Counted from the first letter of the stretch, positions 36,769 through 46,515 are shown. The stretch: DNA of 53,637 nucleotides from Vibrio caribbeanicus ATCC BAA-2122 (GCF_000165125.1 NZ_AEIU01000066.1:1-53637); one strand, 5' to 3'. Notes: generated from the letters alone by a model not told the origin. Program-made: numbers and translations.

Positions 36769-37725
36769 ATGGGTAAATCGCTAGTTACAGGTATTGATAT
36801 TGGGCACCACAGCATCAAAGTTGTGGTACTCAAGCTGTACAAGGACACTTATGAACTTGTGGACCATCAAGAGCTCCCAGTCGAGAGTGATATTCTCTCC
36901 GATAATCACAAGACAAATTATCAGAAAATTGTAAAGAAACTAACAGAACTAAGGAAGCGTTTACCACTATTTAGTCATAAAGTCGCACTCGCGATCCCAG
37001 ATAATTTGATAATAAGCAAAGAATTACAATTAGATAGCACGTTGAACTCAGAAGAGGTTGAGTATGCGATACGACAAATATTTTCTCAACAAACGACATT
37101 AGATGGTGACAAATTAGCCATAGATTATATTTATATTGGAGAAGATAGCTACAATTCGAGTCATTTATTCCGAGTGTTTGCTGCTAAAAAGGAAGACTTA
37201 CTTGCTCCAATTGATATGGTAAAAAAATCAGGTTATCAACCGATTTTGATGGATGTAGAGGGATACTGTCGAGCGTTGATATGTCACCTTGTCGCTCAAA
37301 AGTTTGCGAGAGAAGACTGGCTTTTAGTCGATATTGGCCTCAATCGTATTTCAGTATGCGCTTTTGCATCAAAGAAAATGCCAATCTGCGTCGATTTTTC
37401 CATAGAGCGTTTTGCAGACAATGGCGACATTGAAAAACGTAATGCTTACCTTGCCGAAAGGGTCAAAGTGAATCTTACTACGATGGACTCTTTGCGTGAT
37501 ACCGCGATTAGCTTTGTGTGGTTAGCGGGTGGCGGGGCTCTTAGTCAAGGCCTCGAAGTAGCGCTGTCACTTGCGTTAGGTCTCCCATGTGAGCGGTTCT
37601 ATCCTTTTGGGGTGTTTGAAAAACAACCCAGTTCAATATTGGGGAAGGAGCACTCTCAATGCATTTATGCGACGGCCATAGGTATTGCTTTGCGAGGACT
37701 CGCTTGGATGAGTGACCATGATTGA
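36769..37725 (+). CDS. pilM: Type IV pilus assembly protein PilM
   Basis: PilM is a cytoplasmic actin-like protein that binds the N-terminus of PilN and links the pilus motor to the PilNOP alignment complex. The 318-aa chain has the ribonuclease-H/actin fold signature TGIDIGHHSIKVV at the N-terminus, LLVDIGLNRISVCAF in the middle and WLAGGGALSQGL near the C-terminus. AAGG lies close to the ATG. It is the first gene of pilMNOPQ and overlaps pilN by eight bases. In Vibrio this operon serves type IV pili and DNA uptake. Confidence 0.94.
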   Translation: MGKSLVTGIDIGHHSIKVVVLKLYKDTYELVDHQELPVESDILSDNHKTNYQKIVKKLTELRKRLPLFSHKVALAIPDNLIISKELQLDSTLNSEEVEYAIRQIFSQQTTLDGDKLAIDYIYIGEDSYNSSHLFRVFAAKKEDLLAPIDMVKKSGYQPILMDVEGYCRALICHLVAQKFAREDWLLVDIGLNRISVCAFASKKMPICVDFSIERFADNGDIEKRNAYLAERVKVNLTTMDSLRDTAISFVWLAGGGALSQGLEVALSLALGLPCERFYPFGVFEKQPSSILGKEHSQCIYATAIGIALRGLAWMSDHD

Positions 37726-38287
37726 AATTAATCTGGCTCCATGGCGAGAGAGAAAACGAAAGCAGGATAAACTTAGAGCTGCTTTGATCGTTATTAGCTC
37801 TATCTTGTTTTCATGTGCGCTGCAACTGACATGTGTTGTTTATTTAAATCATCAATCAAATAAACAGCTTGTGAGGGTGAATACGTTAAAAGAACAGTAT
37901 CAATCTATTCATACTCAACAAAAAAAAGTTAGCTTAATGATTGATACTTTGGCTCAGGCACAGAGTCAGATCGATCGGATAAAAAAATTAAAAATACATC
38001 ATTTGGCTTTTGTATTCTTTTGTAAAGCACTGGATCTGTTGGTTCCAAATGGCGTATTTCTAGACCATTTCTACTACCAAAATGGACGTGTTGAACTGTC
38101 TGGGGTCGGTGAGTCGTCTCGCCATCTAAACGATTTTTTTAAACGACTCGAAGAGGTGCCAGGTGCCTATATGGTTAAATTTCTTTCGTTTGAAACCAGT
38201 GCAGAAAGCAATGAATATAAGGAGTTTAATATTACTTTTTCGCTGCTAAAAAGAGAAAAGGTTAGCAATGAAAAAAGTACTCAATAA
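37718..38287 (+). CDS. pilN: Type IV pilus inner-membrane protein PilN
   Basis: PilN spans the inner membrane once and pairs with PilO; its cytoplasmic N-terminus docks into PilM. The 189-aa chain starts MIEINLAPWRERKRK, close to the conserved INLLPWRE docking motif, followed by a span (about 21-43) and a periplasmic coiled coil plus ferredoxin-like domain (FLDHFYYQNGRVELSGVG). The ATG at 37718 is preferred over a GTG two codons upstream. It overlaps pilM and pilO. Confidence 0.92.
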   Translation: MIEINLAPWRERKRKQDKLRAALIVISSILFSCALQLTCVVYLNHQSNKQLVRVNTLKEQYQSIHTQQKKVSLMIDTLAQAQSQIDRIKKLKIHHLAFVFFCKALDLLVPNGVFLDHFYYQNGRVELSGVGESSRHLNDFFKRLEEVPGAYMVKFLSFETSAESNEYKEFNITFSLLKREKVSNEKSTQ

Positions 38288-38843
38288 TACATTGGCTGGC
38301 GATAAAATCGCTTCCGCTTTGATGTTTATTTCATCTTTTTTTGTGGTGCAAGCCTTTGGCTATATGATCAATATCAGACCGGTCATCGACGACATTGAAC
38401 GTTTGACGGCTCAGGAAAAGACCCAGCAAGAACGTTTAATATCTGAACATCATGCTTTACGCGATCTATTGGCAAAGAAGCTAGCCTTTGAAAATGACCT
38501 GACTCAACACCAATCGCAAGCTGATTTCATGCCTTTTTATCGCACGGAACCGATCCTCGCAGATATTACTGAGCAAGGCAGGCTTCATGGGCTTCAATTT
38601 ACGAAACTTGAATTGGATAGTGAAGAACATTTAGAAAATTATCAACGTTCATTGGTACATTTTGAGTTGCAGGGGGAGTATCGGAACATAGTCAATTTTG
38701 TTCTATCGACTGATGAAAAGTATGCCAATTTTGTGTTTGAAAAAGTGATACTCAAACGTTCAGAGTTAAAAGGTAGACCAGTATCTATGGTCGCAATATC
38801 TTATTTATATCACCCTATCGTGAACAAGAATGCTGATGATTAG
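38268..38843 (+). CDS. pilO: Type IV pilus inner-membrane protein PilO
   Basis: PilO pairs with PilN and supports PilP in the alignment complex. The 191-aa chain has a short cytoplasmic start, one membrane span (about 16-33), a coiled coil (about 40-75) and a periplasmic domain with the characteristic ADITEQGRLHGLQFTKLEL segment. Its start lies inside the pilN 3' end (20-base overlap) and its end overlaps pilP by 14 bases, which indicates tight translational coupling. Confidence 0.92.
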   Translation: MKKVLNNTLAGDKIASALMFISSFFVVQAFGYMINIRPVIDDIERLTAQEKTQQERLISEHHALRDLLAKKLAFENDLTQHQSQADFMPFYRTEPILADITEQGRLHGLQFTKLELDSEEHLENYQRSLVHFELQGEYRNIVNFVLSTDEKYANFVFEKVILKRSELKGRPVSMVAISYLYHPIVNKNADD

Positions 38844-39333
38844 AAGACTGTTCTGGTTATTAACTTCAGTTTTTCTGAACGTTTGCCAAGCCAACGATGA
38901 TCACTTGGAACCAATATTGGATACAATGAAAATGGTTTCTGAAAACACATCTCTCGTTGGCCAATATCGGACGCAAAAGTCGGGTGTGGATAATGCGTAT
39001 GTTTCCAACAAACAGATCTTTGCTCTCCCAAGTACAGACTCCCAGTCTAAAAATGTTTGTCGCAGTGATGCCCTGAACGCTGATATTGCTGACGTAAAGA
39101 TAGACTTTGACTATGAATTGAGCGGTATTTTGTATTCAACCGGTGGCTATTATACGGCATTGCTCAAATCTATTTCTGGCCATTCTCTGATTGTTAAAAC
39201 GGGACAACGAGTTGGAAACGCACAAATTGTTCAGATAACAGAGAATAGTCTTAGATTTCACCGGAGGCAGCTTAACTCGCTTGGTTGCTGGGAAGAGCAT
39301 GACTTCGAACGGTCAATAAAACAGTCAGATTAG
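38830..39333 (+). CDS. pilP: Type IV pilus protein PilP
   Basis: PilP links PilNO to the secretin PilQ across the periplasm. The 167-aa chain has an N-terminal hydrophobic export segment ending FLNVCQAND. Most PilP are lipoproteins; here the residue before Cys is Val, not the usual Gly/Ala/Ser, so lipidation is uncertain. The C-terminal beta domain (from about residue 90; YELSGILYSTGGYYTALL and VKTGQRVGNAQIVQI) is typical. An ATG at 38836, two codons inside, is an equally good start. Twelve bases separate it from pilQ. Confidence 0.88.
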   Translation: MLMIRRLFWLLTSVFLNVCQANDDHLEPILDTMKMVSENTSLVGQYRTQKSGVDNAYVSNKQIFALPSTDSQSKNVCRSDALNADIADVKIDFDYELSGILYSTGGYYTALLKSISGHSLIVKTGQRVGNAQIVQITENSLRFHRRQLNSLGCWEEHDFERSIKQSD

Positions 39334-39345
39334 GGAAATAATGTC

Positions 39346-40689
39346 ATGAAGATACTTCGGAGATCTGTTTATTGCTTGTGGTATTTGTCCAGCTATTCCG
39401 TATTGATCTCTTTATCCTCGGTATGTTTATCTGCATCCAAAAGCATAGAACCTTTTCATGTGGTCAACGCTAACTCTGCTTTTCAACAAAATCAGGGCTT
39501 AGTATCAATGACATTTCAGGATGCTCCCTTACGTGATGTTCTGTATTTATTTGCAGAACATAACGACTTTAATCTTGTTTTGTCAGATTCAGTATCTGGT
39601 CAAGTGTCTATCAAGCTGGATCATCAACCATGGCAGCAGGCGCTTGATATTTTGTTGTACTTAAAAGATCTAGTAAAAGAGGTTCATGGTGACGTCATGA
39701 TTATCTTGCCCAAAGAAGAGATGAGTGCTGCAGAAAAAGCTTCGATATCACCAATGGATCAAGAGTCACTGAACGACCCATTGATAACAGACGTCATTAT
39801 TTTCGAACATGCAAATGCTTCTGAAGTCGCAGGTATTCTCTCTGGAGAAGGTTCTTTGGCGATGCTTTCCAGTAATGGCAAGCTCAGTGTTGATGAGCGA
39901 ACCAATGCCATCATCATAAGAGATAAAAGTGTGAACATCGATTCAATAAGGCAGGTCATAGCACGTTTGGATCGGCCAATAAAACAAGTACAAATTGAGG
40001 CTTATATTGTCACGATCCAAGAGGGTAACCTAGAAGATCTGGGGATTCGCTGGGGAATTCAGACCCAGCCGAATCAGCCAAGCATGATATCTCAAGTGAA
40101 TGAAGCGATGTTGGATGTAGATTTGTCCATGGTTGCTCCAAGTCCATCAAACACGGCATTTAGAATGGCTAGGTTAAGTCAAAATATTTTACTTGATATG
40201 GAGTTATCAGCATTGCAAAAAGAGTCTAAAGCTGAGGTTATCTCAAATCCCAAGCTACTTACAACCAATAAACGGCCTGCTTATATAGAACAGGGTAGTG
40301 AAATCCCTTATCTAGAGGCTGCGTCTAGTGGTGCGGCGAGTATTGCTTTTAAAAAGGCGGTATTGAGTTTGAAGGTGACACCAAAGATCACCTCAAAGAA
40401 TGATTTGCTGCTCGATTTGCAAGTGACACAAGACAGACCAGGCAATCCGATTAATACCGGGAGTGGTCAAGCAGTTGCCATTGATACCCAGCGAATTGGG
40501 ACTCAGGTGCTTGTTAAAGATGGAGAAACGATAGTTTTGGGAGGCATTTTTCAACACAGCCTGAGTAACGCTGTAGACAAAATCCCATTGCTCGGTGATG
40601 TCCCTTTATTGGGTGCATTATTTCGTCGCAATTACTTGCAAGAAAATAGAAGTGAGTTGCTGATTTTTGTTACGCCAAAGGTGCTCTAA
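39346..40689 (+). CDS. pilQ: Secretin PilQ, short form without AMIN domain
   Basis: PilQ is the outer-membrane ring through which type IV pili and incoming DNA pass. The 447-aa chain has a signal peptide (to about residue 30), an STN-like domain (FQDAPLRDVLYLFAEH; about 55-120), an N1/KH-type domain (about 145-215; ERTNAIIIRDKSVNIDSIRQVIARLDRP) and a C-terminal secretin domain (about 215-447; SNPKLLTTNKRPAYIEQGSEIPY, VLGGIF and the final VPLLGALFRR). Peptidoglycan-binding AMIN repeats, present before the STN domain in most PilQ, are absent, so it is about the size of E. coli HofQ (412 aa). No frameshift is evident. Confidence 0.93.
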   Translation: MKILRRSVYCLWYLSSYSVLISLSSVCLSASKSIEPFHVVNANSAFQQNQGLVSMTFQDAPLRDVLYLFAEHNDFNLVLSDSVSGQVSIKLDHQPWQQALDILLYLKDLVKEVHGDVMIILPKEEMSAAEKASISPMDQESLNDPLITDVIIFEHANASEVAGILSGEGSLAMLSSNGKLSVDERTNAIIIRDKSVNIDSIRQVIARLDRPIKQVQIEAYIVTIQEGNLEDLGIRWGIQTQPNQPSMISQVNEAMLDVDLSMVAPSPSNTAFRMARLSQNILLDMELSALQKESKAEVISNPKLLTTNKRPAYIEQGSEIPYLEAASSGAASIAFKKAVLSLKVTPKITSKNDLLLDLQVTQDRPGNPINTGSGQAVAIDTQRIGTQVLVKDGETIVLGGIFQHSLSNAVDKIPLLGDVPLLGALFRRNYLQENRSELLIFVTPKVL

Positions 40690-40721
40690 CGACAAGATTT
40701 CCCTCTATTGCAAAAATTAAG

Positions 40722-40750
40722 TTGCATTAAGGCCACCTTATCTAGATAAT
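40722..40750 (+). promoter_or_regulatory. Candidate promoter of aroK-aroB-damX-dam
   Basis: TTGCAT (40722-40727), a 17-base spacer and GATAAT (40745-40750, five of six matches to TATAAT) form a good sigma-70 promoter after pilQ. It would give a leader of roughly 115 bases before aroK. Confidence 0.55.
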
Positions 40751-40788
40751 TTCGGGTCTTATCACGAATTATCTGTGAGGAATAGGTG

Positions 40789-40832
40789 CCACAAGCATCT
40801 CCATTGCTGGTTTTAGCTAGCTATTCTTGTGG
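40789..40832 (+). promoter_or_regulatory. Stem in the aroK leader
   Basis: CCACAAG (40789-40795) pairs with CTTGTGG (40826-40832) over a 30-base loop within the predicted aroK leader. A separate dyad, GATAATT/AATTATC, spans 40745-40772. No known riboswitch is recognised. Confidence 0.3.
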
Positions 40833-40870
40833 TGATGTCATTGAATTAACGTTGTAAGTTACTGCTTAAC

Positions 40871-41389
40871 ATGGCTGAGAAACGCAATATTTTCCTTGTT
40901 GGTCCTATGGGAGCCGGCAAAAGCACGATTGGTAGACATTTGGCTCAACAGCTTCACATGGAGTTTGTTGATTCTGATACCGTAATAGAAGAACGCACTG
41001 GGGCTGATATCGCTTGGGTCTTCGATGTTGAAGGCGAAGAAGGATTTCGAGATCGCGAAGAAAAAGTGATAAATGATCTTACCGAGGAGCAAGGGATCGT
41101 TCTTGCGACAGGTGGTGGTTCGATCAATAGCAGAGAAAACCGTAATCGTCTATCGGCACGCGGAATCGTTGTATATCTGGAGACAACTATCGAAAAGCAG
41201 TTGGCTCGAACAAATCGCGATAAAAAACGTCCCTTGCTTCGTACTGATAACCCTCGTGAGGTACTAGAGAGCCTCGCTGGTGAGCGCAACCCTCTTTACG
41301 AAGAGATTGCAGATTACACAGTTCGTACTGACGATCAAAGTGCGAAAGTGGTAGCCAACCAGATTGTAAAAATGCTAGAAGAACGTTAA
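40871..41389 (+). CDS. aroK: Shikimate kinase I
   Basis: AroK phosphorylates shikimate in the aromatic amino acid pathway. The 172-aa P-loop kinase has Walker [10 protein letters not shown] (11-19), the shikimate-binding [14 protein letters not shown] segment, [14 protein letters not shown] and the lid region KKRPLL. The length equals that of E. coli AroK (173). The ribosome site is weak. Followed by aroB after 25 bases, the classic aroKB-damX-dam-rpe-gph-trpS superoperon. Confidence 0.97.
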   Translation: MAEKRNIFLVGPMGAGKSTIGRHLAQQLHMEFVDSDTVIEERTGADIAWVFDVEGEEGFRDREEKVINDLTEEQGIVLATGGGSINSRENRNRLSARGIVVYLETTIEKQLARTNRDKKRPLLRTDNPREVLESLAGERNPLYEEIADYTVRTDDQSAKVVANQIVKMLEER

Positions 41390-41414
41390 GACTTTTAGCA
41401 ACTGGAGAAATACC

Positions 41415-42503
41415 ATGGAACGGATTACGGTCAATTTAGGTGAGCGTAGCTATCCAATCTCAATTGGCGCTGGATTATTCAATGATCCAGCGCAACTTTC
41501 TTTTTTAGGACAAAAACGCCAAGTAGTTGTCATTTCAAACGTCACAGTTTCCCCTATCTACGCTTCGAAGATAGTCCAATTGCTGCAAGGCTTAGACTGT
41601 AATCCTGCGGTACTTGAACTTCCTGATGGTGAGCAATATAAATCATTAGCGACGTTTAATCAGATCATGGACTTCTTATTAGAAGGAAATTATGCCCGTG
41701 ATGTTGCCATTATTGCGCTCGGTGGGGGGGTGATAGGTGACTTGGTCGGCTTTGCTGCTGCGTGTTATCAACGTGGTGTAGATTTTGTCCAAATCCCCAC
41801 AACACTATTAGCACAAGTTGATTCATCGGTAGGAGGAAAGACAGCGGTTAATCACCCTCTAGGGAAAAACATGATCGGCGCTTTCTATCAGCCTCAAGCT
41901 GTTGTTATCGATATTGAATGTTTGCGTACACTTCCCAAACGGGAATTTGCCGCAGGTATCGCCGAAGTCATCAAGTACGGTATTATTTACGATCAGGCTT
42001 TTTTTGTTTGGTTGGAAGAAAACCTTCATCAGCTGTATGACTTGGAAGAAAAAGCATTAACCTATGCAATTGCGCGTTGCTGTGAGATAAAAGCAGAAGT
42101 AGTTGCTAAGGACGAAAAAGAGTCCGGTATTCGTGCTTTGCTAAATCTTGGGCATACTTTTGGACACGCTATCGAAGCAGAGCTCGGATATGGAAATTGG
42201 CTACATGGAGAGGCAGTTTCATCTGGCACTGTGATGGCTGCAAAAACGGCTGAAATACAGGGTTTGATTACAGAGCAGCAACTTGAGAGAATTATCACTA
42301 TACTGAAAAAGGCGCAACTTCCCGTTCATACTCCGGATACCATGACCTTCGACGATTTTATCAAACATATGATGCGTGATAAAAAAGTCTTATCTGGTCA
42401 ATTACGTCTCGTTCTGCCTACGGGTATTGGTACCGCTGAGGTTGTAAAGGGTGTTCCAGATGCCGTTATCAAGCAGGCTATCGATTTTGCGCGCACTAAA
42501 TAG
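41415..42503 (+). CDS. aroB: 3-dehydroquinate synthase
   Basis: AroB cyclises DAHP to 3-dehydroquinate using NAD+ and a metal ion. The 362-aa chain has the NAD loop [22 protein letters not shown], the [22 protein letters not shown] active-site segment, and metal ligands in EVIKYGII (Glu), [11 protein letters not shown] (His) and WLHGEAV (His). The GGAG ribosome site is good. It lies between aroK and damX in the superoperon. Confidence 0.97.
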   Translation: MERITVNLGERSYPISIGAGLFNDPAQLSFLGQKRQVVVISNVTVSPIYASKIVQLLQGLDCNPAVLELPDGEQYKSLATFNQIMDFLLEGNYARDVAIIALGGGVIGDLVGFAAACYQRGVDFVQIPTTLLAQVDSSVGGKTAVNHPLGKNMIGAFYQPQAVVIDIECLRTLPKREFAAGIAEVIKYGIIYDQAFFVWLEENLHQLYDLEEKALTYAIARCCEIKAEVVAKDEKESGIRALLNLGHTFGHAIEAELGYGNWLHGEAVSSGTVMAAKTAEIQGLITEQQLERIITILKKAQLPVHTPDTMTFDDFIKHMMRDKKVLSGQLRLVLPTGIGTAEVVKGVPDAVIKQAIDFARTK

Positions 42504-42586
42504 ATCTTTTTGTGTGATCTCTTTTAATAAAAGTTGATAGGCCTTCGCATTAAAGAGGAAGTTCTTGTTTTGATTAGGATAGGGTA

Positions 42587-44050
42587 ATGAGCGTAGCGCA
42601 CGATCCACGAGTTTTGGAGTTTAAGACTCAGACAGAGCTGTTGGGACGTTTACAGTTACTGACCAATTTTGGCTCTAACTTGGTAACGGTAGGTGGCGAG
42701 AAAGGCGCGGGCAAAACCTGGCTTGTTCACTACTACCTAGAGGCTTGGGCGCAAGATAAGAATCAAGCGCTTTTGATGTGTTACCCCAATCAAGACGATA
42801 GTCAGCGTCGTTCAACCATACTGAATCAGCTGATCTCAGAACCTTCATATAGCCCGACCGACTCTTTAGTGGAATCTTTTACGCGCAATATGCAAGGTGA
42901 ACATTGTGATATCGTTATTGCGATAGATGATGCTCACCTGCTGAGCGAATCATTTGTTACTGAACTTTGGATGCTGGTCATTGAAGCGCAAGCGAACCCT
43001 AGTTGGACCATCAATGTTCTTTTATTTGCCCAGGCTAATGCGCTAGATGCGTTGCTTACTCGCCTTGGCTATGGTCAAGACCAAAAGCCAATAGATCTAG
43101 AAATTGAATCGTTCACTCAAGATGAAGCCGATCTGTTTTTTGAGCAATTAGTGATCCGCTTTGTTGATGATGATATGGAAAAGCGTGTGCGAAATGCCTA
43201 CCGCAACGTTGAGCTTCGACCCGGTGAAATCATGGCACTAGGAGAACAAAAAGTGGAAAAAAGAATTATTATTCGCTCAATAGTTGGATCCCCAATCAAT
43301 ATTGCTCTGTTGAGCCTAACCTTATTGGTTTTGATTGGTGGTGGCTATTGGTGGTTGATGTTACAGCCGTCCGCTGAAGAGCAAGCACAACAGGTGTCAG
43401 AGTCCATGGAGCAAACAGTGATACCAACATTAGCGGATCAAGCACAACAGAAGGTTGAAGAAGCAGTAGAGTCTGAGTTAGAAGATCCCATGTTAGATCA
43501 AGGTAGCGTTGAGATGGACGATATTGCATTACCTCCTGAGGTGGCAGAGGTTAATTCTCATGTTGGCAACCAAGAGGAAGAGCATCAAAGGGTGATTATA
43601 TCCTCAGATGTTGTGGATGCATTGATGGAAAGCCCCTCTCAATCGGACAGTCAAGATGAGACAATGTTGCGTGATCAAAAGATTGAAACAGGGCCACAAA
43701 CGTCAGAGCAGACAGTGACTCCTGACCAACCAAACATTAGTTTTTCTTTTACAAAAGAAGAGCTGAATAGCTTTTCGCCCAGAAGTTATACTTTACAATT
43801 GGCGGCGGTGCGCTCATTGCAAGAAGTTCAAGTTTTTTTGGATAAACATAGTCTTTCTAATCAGGTGTTTATTTATCCGACCAATAGAAATAATAATGAA
43901 TGGTATATCATTACCTATCAGAATTACCCAACGATTCAAGTCGCACGAGATGCTGTAAGAAGTTTGCCGGCAGATGTACAGAACTTAGACCCTTGGGCTA
44001 AATCTCTCGGCCAAGTTCAGCGTGAAATACGCAACACGCTGAATCGTTAG
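42587..44050 (+). CDS. damX: DamX, SPOR-domain cell division protein with N-terminal AAA module
   Basis: DamX collects at the division septum. The 487-aa chain has an N-terminal ATPase-like module (Walker A GEKGAGKTW near residue 40; DIVIAIDDAHLLSE as Walker B, about 105-120), one membrane span (about 235-256), a long acidic Gln/Glu-rich linker, and a C-terminal SPOR domain (about 395-475; YTLQLAAVRSLQEVQVFLDKHSL) that binds septal glycan. The AGGATAGG ribosome site suits the ATG. The ATPase-like module resembles ExeA-type proteins; whether it hydrolyses ATP is not known. Confidence 0.92.
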   Translation: MSVAHDPRVLEFKTQTELLGRLQLLTNFGSNLVTVGGEKGAGKTWLVHYYLEAWAQDKNQALLMCYPNQDDSQRRSTILNQLISEPSYSPTDSLVESFTRNMQGEHCDIVIAIDDAHLLSESFVTELWMLVIEAQANPSWTINVLLFAQANALDALLTRLGYGQDQKPIDLEIESFTQDEADLFFEQLVIRFVDDDMEKRVRNAYRNVELRPGEIMALGEQKVEKRIIIRSIVGSPINIALLSLTLLVLIGGGYWWLMLQPSAEEQAQQVSESMEQTVIPTLADQAQQKVEEAVESELEDPMLDQGSVEMDDIALPPEVAEVNSHVGNQEEEHQRVIISSDVVDALMESPSQSDSQDETMLRDQKIETGPQTSEQTVTPDQPNISFSFTKEELNSFSPRSYTLQLAAVRSLQEVQVFLDKHSLSNQVFIYPTNRNNNEWYIITYQNYPTIQVARDAVRSLPADVQNLDPWAKSLGQVQREIRNTLNR

Positions 44051-44144
44051 AACATCAACTTATCAACGAAATTTGCCTGAGATTAATTGCGGAATGTGGT
44101 ACATTGCGCAGCTTCAAGTTTTGGCTGGATGAATAGAGTAATCA

Positions 44145-44975
44145 ATGAAAAAACAGCGTGCCTTCCTTAAATGGGCAGGTGGAAAATACGGACTTGTCGG
44201 GGATATCAAGCGTCATTTGCCAGAGTCTAAAAAGCTGGTAGAGCCGTTCGTAGGTGCTGGCTCTGTTTTCCTAAATACAGATTATGAAAATTACCTATTG
44301 GCCGACATAAATCCCGACCTCATCAATTTATACAATTTACTTAAAGAGCAGCCAGAATTGTATATATCGGAAGCAAAGCGCTGGTTTACTGATGAGAACA
44401 ATAAAAAAGAATTTTACCTAGACGTGCGTCGGCAGTTCAATTCAACTGATGATGTTATGTATCGTTCTTTGGCTTTCCTGTACATGAATCGATTTGGGTT
44501 TAATGGATTGTGTCGCTATAACAAAAAAGGCGGGTTTAACGTACCTTTTGGCTCTTACAAGCGTCCCTATTTCCCCGAAGCTGAGTTGGAGTTTTTCGCT
44601 GAGAAAGCCAAACGTGCGACTTTTTTATGTGAGGGGTACACCCAAACTTTTAAAAAGGCTCGTAAGGGTAATGTGATTTACTGTGACCCGCCCTATGCAC
44701 CGCTTTCGACGACAGCAAACTTTACCTCTTATGCTGGCAACGGATTTAGTCTTGATGACCAAGCGGCTTTAGCCGACGTGGCTGAAAAGACGGCTTTGGA
44801 CAAAAATATATCTGTTTTGATTTCTAACCACGATACGACACTGACTCGACGCTTGTACCATGGTGCACAATTGAATGTTGTCAAAGTGAAACGAACAATT
44901 AGCCGAAATGGCGCTGGACGCACAAAAGTTGATGAGTTACTTGCCTTGTTTAGTCCAGATCAAGAATTGAGCTAA
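44145..44975 (+). CDS. dam: DNA adenine methylase (GATC)
   Basis: Dam methylates adenine N6 in GATC and guides mismatch repair, replication timing and gene regulation; it is essential in V. cholerae. The 276-aa alpha-group methyltransferase begins KQRAFLKWAGGKY (FxGxG-equivalent WAGGK with PFVGAGSVFLN at 34-44) and has the catalytic DPPY at 181-184. The region after residue 120 (RYNKKGGFNVPFGSY) matches the Dam target recognition part. The ribosome site is weak. It follows damX, as in related genomes. Confidence 0.97.
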   Translation: MKKQRAFLKWAGGKYGLVGDIKRHLPESKKLVEPFVGAGSVFLNTDYENYLLADINPDLINLYNLLKEQPELYISEAKRWFTDENNKKEFYLDVRRQFNSTDDVMYRSLAFLYMNRFGFNGLCRYNKKGGFNVPFGSYKRPYFPEAELEFFAEKAKRATFLCEGYTQTFKKARKGNVIYCDPPYAPLSTTANFTSYAGNGFSLDDQAALADVAEKTALDKNISVLISNHDTTLTRRLYHGAQLNVVKVKRTISRNGAGRTKVDELLALFSPDQELS

Positions 44976-45073
44976 CATCCTTGTTTCATCTCTATCATCT
45001 ATTAAAGAGCTTAGGTAAACTAGCGATTATTATTTATTCTGTATGTCATTTACCTATAGGTTAGAGGTTGGGT

Positions 45074-45745
45074 ATGAAAGATTTCCTTATTGCACCATCA
45101 ATTCTATCTGCTGATATGGCTCGTTTGGGTGAGGATGTTGAAAAAGTTCTCTCTGCGGGTGCAGATGTCATTCATTTTGATGTAATGGATAACCATTATG
45201 TACCGAACCTGACCTTTGGTGCCCCTATCTGTAAAGCTTTGCGTGATTATGGCATAACAGCACCGATAGATGTTCATTTGATGGCCAAACCTGTTGATCG
45301 GCTTATCCCTGATTTTGCTAAGGCTGGAGCTTCAATGATTACGTTTCACATTGAAGCCTCTGAGCATGTTGATCGTACCTTACAGTTAATTAAAGAGTGC
45401 GGGTGTAAGGCTGGTGTTGTTTTGAATCCAGCAACTCCTTTGTCGAGCCTAGAATATATTATGGATAGGTTGGATCTGATTTTATTGATGTCGGTTAACC
45501 CAGGTTTTGGAGGTCAGTCGTTTATTCCGAGCACCTTGGATAAATTACGCTCAGTGCGTCGACTTATTGAACAATCAGGTCGTAATATTCGTTTGGAAGT
45601 CGATGGCGGTGTCAAGATTGACAACATCAAAGAAATTGCAGAAGCTGGCGCTGACATGTTTGTTGCTGGCTCAGCAATTTTTGATCAGCCCGATTACAAG
45701 CAAGTGATTGATCAGATGAGAACACAATTGTCAGAGGTAAAATAG
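45074..45745 (+). CDS. rpe: Ribulose-phosphate 3-epimerase
   Basis: Rpe interconverts ribulose 5-phosphate and xylulose 5-phosphate in the pentose phosphate pathway. The 223-aa TIM barrel has IAPSILSAD, the metal-binding [17 protein letters not shown] and DVHLM segments, [14 protein letters not shown] and LEVDGGV. The ATG at 45074 has an AGAGG site six bases away; a TTG two codons earlier is unlikely. It precedes gph by five bases. Confidence 0.97.
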   Translation: MKDFLIAPSILSADMARLGEDVEKVLSAGADVIHFDVMDNHYVPNLTFGAPICKALRDYGITAPIDVHLMAKPVDRLIPDFAKAGASMITFHIEASEHVDRTLQLIKECGCKAGVVLNPATPLSSLEYIMDRLDLILLMSVNPGFGGQSFIPSTLDKLRSVRRLIEQSGRNIRLEVDGGVKIDNIKEIAEAGADMFVAGSAIFDQPDYKQVIDQMRTQLSEVK

Positions 45746-45750
45746 GTAAC

Positions 45751-46455
45751 ATGCAGCTAAATTACGAACTTATTGCCTTTGATTTGGACGGTACATTGCT
45801 TGATAGTGTACCAGATTTAACCCTTGCCGCTCAGAAAACATTAGCAGCACTGGGGTTTCCATCAGTGGCGGAAGAGCAAGTTCGCGACTATGTAGGTAAT
45901 GGTGCAGATATTTTAATTGCACGAGCTCTCAGTCAGAATATCGAGATTGACCCGAGCATAACAGAGAGCACAAAAAAAGAAGCTCGAAAGCTCTTTGATC
46001 ATTATTACGCCAAGGGTGGTCACGCTCTAAGTCATTTATATCCTGGTGTGAGAGAGACGCTTTATAAATTACACGAGATGGGCCTCAAACTTGCTTTGGT
46101 GACCAATAAACCATCAGAATTTGTTCCTGAGATATTAAAACAACATCAAATTGAACATTTTTTTATTGATTGCCTAGGTGGAGATGCTTTTGCTGAGAAA
46201 AAGCCGAACCCGGTTGGATTACATTGGTTAATGACTCAGCACAATATCACACCACAGAAAATGTTAATGGTTGGGGATTCTAAGAATGACATACTGGCGG
46301 CAAAAAATGCTGGCTGTTTGTCGTTTGGACTGACTTATGGCTACAACCATGGTGAACCAATATCGTTATCTAACCCTGATTTTGTCGCTGATAATATTAG
46401 CGAGCTGATTGGCGTGGTTGCTGCTTGTACCAAGCTTGAACAACACCTCTTTTAA
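45751..46455 (+). CDS. gph: Phosphoglycolate phosphatase
   Basis: Gph removes phosphate from 2-phosphoglycolate produced by DNA repair. The 234-aa HAD-family protein has motif I DLDGT (nucleophile Asp11, acid Asp13), the alpha-helical cap (about 20-90), motif II VTNKP, the Lys in EKKPNP and motif IV VGDSKNDILAAKNAG. It is tightly linked to rpe (five-base gap), as in E. coli. Confidence 0.96.
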   Translation: MQLNYELIAFDLDGTLLDSVPDLTLAAQKTLAALGFPSVAEEQVRDYVGNGADILIARALSQNIEIDPSITESTKKEARKLFDHYYAKGGHALSHLYPGVRETLYKLHEMGLKLALVTNKPSEFVPEILKQHQIEHFFIDCLGGDAFAEKKPNPVGLHWLMTQHNITPQKMLMVGDSKNDILAAKNAGCLSFGLTYGYNHGEPISLSNPDFVADNISELIGVVAACTKLEQHLF

Positions 46456-46480
46456 AACAGGTTCTAATCAGTACACTAAG

Positions 46481-46515
46481 TGAATCACACGACTAAGTGT
46501 GGTGTTCAGTTTTAT
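46481..46515 (+). terminator. Possible hairpin between gph and trpS
   Basis: TGAA-CACAC pairs with GTGTG-TTCA with small bulges, then TTTTATC follows. Weak; transcription may read on into trpS. Confidence 0.4.
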
